From Candidatus Blautia intestinavium (GTDB lineage Bacteria; Bacillota; Clostridia; Lachnospirales; Lachnospiraceae): a DNA stretch of 58,345 nucleotides. The notes under the pieces were generated by a model. It was given only the letters and a program-made list of their open reading frames with translations, was not told where the DNA came from and did no database searches. Location of the stretch: NCBI GenBank assembly GCA_019113745.1, contig DXGV01000025.1, forward strand, positions 1-58,345, written 5' to 3'. The position numbers were made by a program, and so were the translations under genes. Positions 53,022 to 58,345 of the stretch are shown piece after piece (within the stretch, counting starts at the first letter, position 1; every line of letters starts with the position of its first letter).

Positions 53022-54220
53022 ATTTCCTCTGCAACTACTATGTCAATTGCTCTAATAGCTTCCTCTGCAACTGCAATGGCTTTTGTAGCATCTTCACTTT
53101 GTGCAATTACAAATCCTGCTCTGTCAACGCTACTCTTAATCTCCCCTATTTGCTCACCAATACCATGGACGATTGACACTTGCTTGACACCAGGAACTTT
53201 CTCAGCATTTTCGATTCCGGTTATTTTCTTAATCGTTCCTGTATCAGTCCTCAAATATCTGATAGCAGCTCCTTTATTCCACTTTAGTTTCAGGTCCGGT
53301 CTCTCTCCGATAGCAATCCTAATACTCGCTTCAACCATATTTACGCCTGTAGATAACGGAACCAGATGCGTAGTAATACAATCCCCACCCAGCCTCGCAC
53401 CAAGCTCAACAATCTTTGGTCCGCTTTGAGTAACCTTTATTTCTGTATGAGACGGACCGTTCTTTATTCCAATAGCCTTATTTGCTGCAATAGCTACCTC
53501 AGCAATTCTTTTTCTCGTCGATTCGCTTAACAAACTAGGCTGACTGTGACCCATCTCCACAAAATATGGAGCGCCTGTGGTCACCTTATCTGTTATCTGG
53601 ATTACATTGATATCCCCATTCACAGCAAGCGTCTCCACACTTACTTCCGGTCCTTCCATGAATTCTTCTACAACAATCTCACCACCACGAGAATACTGAA
53701 TTGTATATTCATAAGCTGTATTTATATCAGTATCGTCTTTAAGAAGGTCGACGCCCCTGCTGCCGGAATTGTCTGCTGGCTTGACAATACATTTGTAGCC
53801 ACCATTTCTTACCTCTTCTACTGCTTTTAGAAAAGCCTCTTTTCCTTTTACCCGGAAATAAAGTGGAACCGGAACGCCTGCTTCTTTTAGCGCATCCCGC
53901 ATAAATGCTTTATTAGTCGCCTTTAGAGCTGTGTCTTCGCTTATTCCTACTAATCCCATCTCACGACTTACCACAGCCACAGACTGCATTGGCATATCTG
54001 ATGCCAAAGTCATGACACCGTCGATCTGATGTCTTTTCGCCGCTTCAAGAATTGCTGGTGTATCAATTGTACTGATAACTTCTTTCACAACATCCGGAAT
54101 CTTAAATCCAACAGCATCCGGATTCATATCGGCAGCAATAACTTTTAGCCCCATTGATTTAGCTTTTTCTATCGCCGGCACCTGCAATATACTGGCGCCA
54201 AGAATCATCAGTTTTTTCAT
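53018..54220 (-). CDS. ATP-grasp protein, carbamoyl-phosphate-synthase-like
   Basis: 400 aa. Residues 1-110 form a preATP-grasp Rossmann region (LMILGASILQVPAIEKAKSMGLKVIAADMNPDAVG). The ATP-grasp core follows with CIVKPADNSGSRGVDLLKDD, IVVEEFMEGPEVSVETLA and the metal-binding KIVELGARLGGDCITTHLVP. A C-terminal D-Ala-ligase-like cap completes it. Such proteins in polysaccharide loci could attach an amino acid or other acid to a sugar amine; substrates are unknown. The start at 54220 places GGG 9 bases upstream; ATG 54226 is only 3 bases from it. Confidence 0.85.
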   Translation of the reverse strand: MKKLMILGASILQVPAIEKAKSMGLKVIAADMNPDAVGFKIPDVVKEVISTIDTPAILEAAKRHQIDGVMTLASDMPMQSVAVVSREMGLVGISEDTALKATNKAFMRDALKEAGVPVPLYFRVKGKEAFLKAVEEVRNGGYKCIVKPADNSGSRGVDLLKDDTDINTAYEYTIQYSRGGEIVVEEFMEGPEVSVETLAVNGDINVIQITDKVTTGAPYFVEMGHSQPSLLSESTRKRIAEVAIAANKAIGIKNGPSHTEIKVTQSGPKIVELGARLGGDCITTHLVPLSTGVNMVEASIRIAIGERPDLKLKWNKGAAIRYLRTDTGTIKKITGIENAEKVPGVKQVSIVHGIGEQIGEIKSSVDRAGFVIAQSEDATKAIAVAEEAIRAIDIVVAEEM

Positions 54221-54235
54221 AAACATGTACCCACT

Positions 54236-54910
54236 CTATTTTTTTCGAACTGTCTTTTCTTCCTTGAGTATGTATGTATCACCATCTGCAGCCGTTGATC
54301 GGTTAATGTTTCTATGGCTCAAAACAGTAATTACAGTCATGAAAACAATTTTGATGTCAAACCACAGCGAAAGATGCTTGACATAATAGACATCATTTTT
54401 TAACTTTTCCTTTGTTAAAACCGCGTTTCTGTTAATCGCCTGATTATATCCGGTAATTCCAGGCCTTACAGTTAACGCCATTCTTTCTTCATCCGTATAT
54501 TTATCCAAATACATAGGTGTGTCAGGTCTTGGTCCTATAAAACTCATGTCCCCTTTTAAGATGTTTATTACTTGAGGTAATTCATCAATGCTCGTTTTGC
54601 GTGCAACTCTTCCAAACCGCGTCACTCGCGGATCATCTTCTCCATTGTACGTTGAACCATCTGCGAGTCGGATGTCCGGTGCATTTACTTTCATTGAGCG
54701 CAATTTATACATTCTAAAAGGTATTCCAAACCTTCCTGTTCTTTCAGCCATATAGAAAACTGGGCCACCATCTTCTGCTTTAATAAAAATGGCAGAAATA
54801 ACTATCACTATTCCTATTGGAATCATCAAAATCAAAGAACACAGCAAATCAAAAGTTCTCTTTATGGCTCTAAATGGCAAGGAACCTGACGGTTTCATCT
54901 CATTTGACAT
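54236..54910 (-). CDS. Initiating sugar-1-phosphate transferase (PglC/WcaJ C-terminal type)
   Basis: About 224-aa monotopic phosphoglycosyl transferase. A single N-terminal re-entrant membrane segment (FDLLCSLILMIPIGIVIVISAIFIKAED) precedes the catalytic DGGPVFYMAERTG, FRMYKLRSMKVNAP, TRFGRVARKTSIDELPQVINILKGDMSFIGPRPDTP (catalytic Asp-Glu) and VRPGITGYNQA. It loads the first sugar phosphate onto undecaprenyl phosphate. The gene overlaps the epimerase stop by 11 bases. The C-terminal tail is longer than in PglC. Confidence 0.92.
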   Translation of the reverse strand: MSNEMKPSGSLPFRAIKRTFDLLCSLILMIPIGIVIVISAIFIKAEDGGPVFYMAERTGRFGIPFRMYKLRSMKVNAPDIRLADGSTYNGEDDPRVTRFGRVARKTSIDELPQVINILKGDMSFIGPRPDTPMYLDKYTDEERMALTVRPGITGYNQAINRNAVLTKEKLKNDVYYVKHLSLWFDIKIVFMTVITVLSHRNINRSTAADGDTYILKEEKTVRKK

Positions 54911-55910
54911 AATTAAACAACTCCCGATATTTATCAGCATCCAGATCCTTCTTATAATCTGTCATCATCACCCGAAAATCCGCATACTCAGGAACAAATC
55001 CAAAATCTTTTCTGGCCTTTTCCATCGAAAACAGATATGACGGCGTATTATTCACTACCTCCGGTTTATAAGTGATTTTCGATTTCTTATCCGGTGCAGG
55101 TGCCCATAAATCGGCAATCACTTCTGCCTGTTGCTGGAGGGTTACTCCTTGTCCAGATGTCATGTTATATAATCCATAAGTTTTCTCGCTTTTCATTGCC
55201 AGATAAAATGCACGGGCAACATCTTTTACATATATGACATCTCTACTCAAATCTTTATTTCCGTAAATGCAGATGTCTTTCCCTTCGGAGGCATTATCTA
55301 TAAATATTTTCAGACCCGATTTTTTCAACTCACCATTTATATAAAGCGAATCATGAGGGCCAACGCCATAAACTGGTGGAAAGCGAAACCAGGCGTTTTT
55401 CATATTGTGCTGCTGATTGTAATATTCCAGTATGTCATTTGCGGCGTTTTTAGAAAAGACATATACTGCATGATCCCCTGTATAGATAAAATCTCTGGGT
55501 TCATCCTCAGTGATTGTTTTCTTACCCCACGTTCCACGCACATCTGCGTAGGAGCAATTTGATATAACACGTTGAATTCCATTTTTTCTACAGTACTCAA
55601 GAACGTTAATTGTTCCTATGGTATTTACCTGAAAATACTCTGCTGCATTCTCATCATAATCTAAATTTACAGGGGCATTCGCAGGAAGAAGTCCCCCCAG
55701 CAGAATGACTCCGTCTACGCCGGACTTGGGGAGCTTCTCGAAATCCTGAGGCTGTGTGAGATCCAAATTTATGTATTCTACTCCCAAAGAGTCATAATGC
55801 TCCTTGAATTTATTTTTTCTGCCTGTAACAATAATCTCGCAACTTTGTTTCAGAAACTCATCCGCTGTATAAACGCCAATAAAACTAGACGCACCTATAA
55901 TGATGTACAT
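54900..55910 (-). CDS. NAD-dependent epimerase/dehydratase of a capsule sugar
   Basis: 336-aa extended SDR. The NAD site is MYIIIGASSFIGVYTADEFL and the catalytic pair is in HAVYVFSKNAANDILEYY (YxxxK-like Y-V-F-S-K). Then RFPPVYGVGPHDSLYINGELKKSGLKIFID and SRDVIYVKDVARAFYLAM. The start at 55910 has GGGAGG 6 bases upstream. The frame has no stop between it and the 3' half of the GNAT gene, so a read-through from a frame-corrected GNAT would make a fusion. Together with the DegT aminotransferase it probably makes a modified amino sugar for the initiating transferase. Confidence 0.88.
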   Translation of the reverse strand: MYIIIGASSFIGVYTADEFLKQSCEIIVTGRKNKFKEHYDSLGVEYINLDLTQPQDFEKLPKSGVDGVILLGGLLPANAPVNLDYDENAAEYFQVNTIGTINVLEYCRKNGIQRVISNCSYADVRGTWGKKTITEDEPRDFIYTGDHAVYVFSKNAANDILEYYNQQHNMKNAWFRFPPVYGVGPHDSLYINGELKKSGLKIFIDNASEGKDICIYGNKDLSRDVIYVKDVARAFYLAMKSEKTYGLYNMTSGQGVTLQQQAEVIADLWAPAPDKKSKITYKPEVVNNTPSYLFSMEKARKDFGFVPEYADFRVMMTDYKKDLDADKYRELFNYVK

Positions 55911-56449
55911 AGATATCCTCCCCATAACTAATACCGTTTCATATTTTCCTTGTCCAAAATGATGCTCCAAAAGATTACCTTCGACATGAAATCCAGCTTT
56001 TTCATAGCATCTGATCGCACGCTTGTTAGATTCAAAAACGTGCAAATAGATTTTATGTAAGTTCAAATGCTTGAAGCAGAAATCCACTAATGTATTAACT
56101 GCATCTGTCCCCCCCCCGCATAATCTGGGGCCTCTTCACCAATGCTGATGAACAGTTCAGCATTACTGTTAAAATAGTCAATGTTCTTAATGCCAATCGT
56201 ACCAATACAGCTATTATCCACATAAATGGCGAACAATTTCTGCTTGCTGTCTGTCGTCACATTTTTTATCCATTGCTCGTGTTCATACTCAGATACAGGA
56301 TATAAAGTACCGGTAAGATCACGTAAGTCTTCCCGATTAACCCACTGGTATATCAAAGAGGTATCCTCATGTGTAATTCCTCTTAACTGAACTTTTTTCC
56401 CACTAATCACTGTGTCTACCTCGTTTTCTCTTTGTAAGGGACTTCTCAC
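55911..56449 (-). pseudogene. GNAT acetyltransferase interrupted by a frameshift in a run of nine G, possibly phase variable
   Basis: The first half (GTG start at 56449, GTGA overlap with the DegT stop, AAGGGG 5 bases upstream) encodes a RimJ/PseH-like GNAT: KKVQLRGITHEDTSLIYQWVNREDLRD, EQWIKNV, IGTIGIKNIDYFNSNAELFISIGE. Just after DYA it enters the G9 run and stops at 56087. Another frame continues as TDAVNTLVDFCFKHLNLHKIYLHVFESNKRAIRCYEKAGF..., the missing acetyl-CoA half. Ten or seven G would restore one protein. In that state the frame runs on into the epimerase gene. A sequencing error in the homopolymer is possible. Confidence 0.8.
56109..56117. repeat. Homopolymer of nine C (G on the coding strand)
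   Basis: The tract lies in the acetyl-CoA-binding loop of the GNAT gene, exactly where the frame breaks; such tracts slip at high rate. Confidence 0.9.
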
Positions 56450-57672
56450 ACATACCCCTTCACTATTTCACAATACTTCTCAATCACATACTCCACTTCC
56501 TCATCCGTCAGCTTCGTATGCAGCGGAAGTGTAATCTCATTTTCAAACTGTCTATAAGCATTCGGATAATCTTTAATATCGAATCCCAGTTTCTTATACG
56601 CTGTCATCATCGGAAGTGGCTTATAATGGACATTCGTTGCAATACCAGCTTCCGCCATCTTCACAATGATCTCCTGCCGCTGCTCTATACCTATCCCCGG
56701 CACTCTGGTAATATAGAGATGCCCGGAGGACTGATGCTCATCGGTATAGTGTGGAAGAACCATCACACCGAGCTGCTTGAACGCCGCGTCATATCTGCTT
56801 ATAATCTCCTTACGCCTTTCCAGTATTCCTTCATACCGGGACAGCTGTGCCAGACCGATGCCTGCCATGATATCTGTCATATTGCACTTATACCAAGGAC
56901 CAACAATGTCATACTCCCATGCGCCAAGCTGCGTCTTTGCAAGAGCATCCTTTGACTGTCCATGGAGGCTGTAAAGCTGAGCCTGGTGGTACAGTTCTTC
57001 ATCATCAATCCCCGGAATATTCCAGGTCAGTGCTCCTCCCTCGGCGGTCGTCAGGTTTTTTACAGCATGGTATGAAAAGCTAGTGAAGTCTGCTATAGAT
57101 CCAATCATCCTGCCATGATAAGATGCTCCAAACGCATGAGCCGCATCTGAACAGATCGCTACTCTGCCGATAGTCTTTTGCAACTCATTTGAAGGCTTGA
57201 AGATAACCTTCTTCCCCTCTAAAATTGCAAACAGTCTGTCATAATCACATGGCACACCCCCGAGATCAACCGGAATAATGGCTTTCGTATTCTCGTTAAT
57301 CGCAGCCGCTACCGCATCGTAATCCATTTCCAAAGAATCAGGCTGAGAATCAATCAAAACCAACTTCGCTCCCACATGGCACACAACAGAAGCTGATGCT
57401 GTATATGTATAAGCAGGAACGATTACTTCATCAGAAGAAGCCCCGCCGTTCTGATCATTCTGATCTCCAATTCCAAGAAGCCGAAGCGCCATCTCGGCAC
57501 AGGCAGTCTGTGAGTTTAAACAAACAGCTTTGTTCACATGACAGAATTCTGCAATCCGCCGTTCAAATTCTTTTGTTTTGGGACCTGTAGTGATCCATCC
57601 GGATTTAATAGCATCCGCCGCTCCCTGTACTTCCAACTCCGTCATGTCCGGCGGAGAAAATGAAATCTTCAT
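56446..57672 (-). CDS. DegT/DnrJ/EryC1/StrS-family sugar aminotransferase
   Basis: 408-aa PLP enzyme that aminates a 4-keto (or 3-keto) nucleotide sugar. MKISFSPPDMTELEVQGAADAIKSGWITTGPKTKEFE is the family start, CSDAAHAFGASYHGRMIGSIADFTSFSYHAVKNLTTAEGGAL holds the PLP lysine (HAVKNLT), and KCNMTDIMAGIGLAQLSR follows. With the downstream GNAT it resembles the PglE/PglD pair of bacillosamine-type sugars, whose 4,6-dehydratase may lie beyond the window. RBS AAGG is 6 bases before the ATG at 57672. First intact gene of the visible operon. Confidence 0.92.
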   Translation of the reverse strand: MKISFSPPDMTELEVQGAADAIKSGWITTGPKTKEFERRIAEFCHVNKAVCLNSQTACAEMALRLLGIGDQNDQNGGASSDEVIVPAYTYTASASVVCHVGAKLVLIDSQPDSLEMDYDAVAAAINENTKAIIPVDLGGVPCDYDRLFAILEGKKVIFKPSNELQKTIGRVAICSDAAHAFGASYHGRMIGSIADFTSFSYHAVKNLTTAEGGALTWNIPGIDDEELYHQAQLYSLHGQSKDALAKTQLGAWEYDIVGPWYKCNMTDIMAGIGLAQLSRYEGILERRKEIISRYDAAFKQLGVMVLPHYTDEHQSSGHLYITRVPGIGIEQRQEIIVKMAEAGIATNVHYKPLPMMTAYKKLGFDIKDYPNAYRQFENEITLPLHTKLTDEEVEYVIEKYCEIVKGYV

Positions 57673-57978
57673 CTGTAGCCTTCCCTTCTCACTGTAGTGA
57701 TGATAACTTCTTATGATTAATGGCATCTGTGTGGATAATCACATTCCTACCCACAATCGTATGTTGTTCTCTAAATAATTCGCTCAATCAATTGCTCTCT
57801 TCTTCACACCCGGATATCTCAGACTTTAATCCGGAAGAAATAAAGAATCTTATTTATTGCTATATTTAATGCTATCTTGTCGTCTCCAAGACCGCTGCTT
57901 TCGAGGCGGAAATGTATATGCTTTCATGCTCTCCGTTTCTTTGAGACAGAATCCCTTTTCTTCAAACGTTCTACCCAT

Positions 57979-57996
57979 CTTTGAGACGGTTATTGA
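57979..57996 (+). repeat. Inverted repeat, left arm (A)
   Basis: CTTTGAGACGGTTATTGA; complementary to arm C with 17 of 18 matches. Confidence 0.9.
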
Positions 57997-58061
57997 CATA
58001 GCAAAAAAGGGCTATATCCAACACATACGGACTACATAATCTACGCACACCCGCCGCCCGG

Positions 58062-58090
58062 CTTATATGTACTCTTTTACCATGCGTCAA
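58062..58090 (-). promoter_or_regulatory. Promoter of the capsule operon, inside the inverted repeats
   Basis: Minus strand: TTGACG, 17-base spacer, TATAAG, each hexamer one base from consensus. It points toward the DegT gene and lies between repeat arms A and C, beside copy B. Confidence 0.65.
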
Positions 58091-58094
58091 GCTT

Positions 58095-58112
58095 CCTTGA
58101 GACAGTTATTGT
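58095..58112 (+). repeat. Third repeat copy (B), same orientation as the left arm
   Basis: CCTTGAGACAGTTATTGT; 15 of 18 matches with arm A, located 5 bases upstream of the promoter's -35. Confidence 0.8.
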
Positions 58113-58194
58113 TTTGTAGTAACTGCACAAAAATCAGTGGCTCTACTTATCAAATCAGCACAATTTCTATGCAGCTTGTACATCACTTCCAGCA

Positions 58195-58212
58195 TCAATT
58201 ACCGTCTCAAAG
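58195..58212 (-). repeat. Inverted repeat, right arm (C)
   Basis: On the minus strand CTTTGAGACGGTAATTGA; one mismatch to arm A. It starts 5 bases after the stop of the partial gene at the window end. Confidence 0.9.
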
Positions 58213-58216
58213 ACGT

Positions 58217-58345
58217 TTAATCCATTCTTTTAATTTCCTCTATTTTTTCCGCTGCAGCCACAGAACTTACCGCTGCTTCGGCCAGAATCTTTTCCATGAA
58301 GAATCCGTTCCCTTTTTTTCGCTCAGAAGATATCTCTGGAACATC
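58217..58345 (-). CDS. C-terminal fragment of an unidentified gene
   Basis: An open minus-strand frame enters from the right edge and ends at TAA 58217-58219. The visible 42 residues (DVPEISSERKKGNGFF, then MEKILAEAAVSSVAAAEKIEEIKRMD) are helical and charged, without a family motif I can name. As the gene next to the inverted repeat it could be a regulator, a recombinase or a capsule gene; the sequence does not decide. A short ORF starting at the internal Met is an alternative. Confidence 0.55.
   Translation of the reverse strand, partial: DVPEISSERKKGNGFFMEKILAEAAVSSVAAAEKIEEIKRMD

Larger units (their letters stand above)
57673..58216. other. Upstream region of the capsule operon with repeats and a promoter
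   Basis: No convincing gene in this 544-base stretch. It holds a promoter facing the operon, three copies of a GAGAC-containing 18-base repeat in both orientations, a shorter match at 57939 (CTTTGAGACAGAAT), and a small ATAGC/GCTAT hairpin near 58000-58016. The untranslated leader to the DegT gene would be nearly 400 bases. Confidence 0.7.

Noticed and set aside
57961-58216. The GAGAC repeats, considered as a CRISPR array.
   Set aside because: Only three to four imperfect copies, in both orientations and at unequal distances, with no cas gene.

Overview
The window looks like a chromosomal stretch of a gut Clostridia, most likely a Lachnospiraceae member. This is inferred from the gene families (Lachnospiraceae-type LysA, anaerobic CbiK/CbiG cobalamin route, IscR-like Rrf2, DUF1703 and Rpn expansions), strong AGGAGG ribosome binding sites and consensus sigma-A promoters. 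No rRNA, CRISPR array or complete tRNA is present. I could run no database search; family names come from motifs read in the translations.

Layout. 1-245: a tRNA-Leu gene cut after its anticodon loop. 246-3541 (minus): corA, a rhomboid-like pseudoprotease with a zinc ribbon, and lysA, behind a perfect TTGACA-N17-TATAAT promoter. 3655-4847 (plus): a 6-phosphogluconolactonase-type beta-propeller. 4952-12707 (minus): a tightly overlapping operon hemA-sirC-hemC-cobA/hemD-hemB-hemL-aroC with a long structured leader. It makes uroporphyrinogen III, precorrin-2 and sirohydrochlorin; no gene of the protoheme branch is present. 12769-15196: an IscR-like Rrf2 regulator, ttcA and cysK. 15303-18249: cbiK, a membrane-anchored FKBP, a small membrane protein and an MFS transporter. 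18362-21281: a P2-type cation ATPase behind a yybP-ykoY (manganese) riboswitch with a terminator. 21297-24500: cbiL, pyridoxal kinase and a divergent MocR/PdxR-type regulator that lacks the expected PLP lysine. 24504-35191 (minus): the corrinoid operon cbiF-cbiG-cbiH-cbiJ/E/T-cbiA-cbiB-cobD-cbiP-cbiC.

Together the hem operon, cbiK, cbiL and the cbi operon cover most of anaerobic corrin-ring synthesis from glutamyl-tRNA to cobinamide phosphate. cbiD, the nucleotide-loop genes and cobalt uptake are not in the window, and I found no cobalamin riboswitch.

35266-39215 is a decayed tandem duplication of a two-gene module (DUF1703 ATPase/nuclease plus Rpn-type PD-(D/E)XK protein). 39216-58345 (all minus) is a capsule or exopolysaccharide locus: glmM, vanZ-like, capG, capF, capE (UDP-L-FucNAc synthesis), a UDP-HexNAc 6-dehydrogenase, flippase, polymerase, three glycosyltransferases, a deacetylase, an ATP-grasp protein, an initiating sugar transferase, an NAD-dependent epimerase, a GNAT acetyltransferase and a DegT aminotransferase. 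From about 44.9 to 56 kb the sequence is visibly AT-rich, which suggests horizontal acquisition.

The most interesting signals are two candidate phase-variation devices at the head of the capsule operon. One is a near-perfect inverted repeat pair (17 of 18 bases) flanking a sigma-A promoter that points into the operon. The other is a run of nine G that breaks the GNAT gene; restoring the frame would fuse the acetyltransferase to the following epimerase, because no stop codon separates them.
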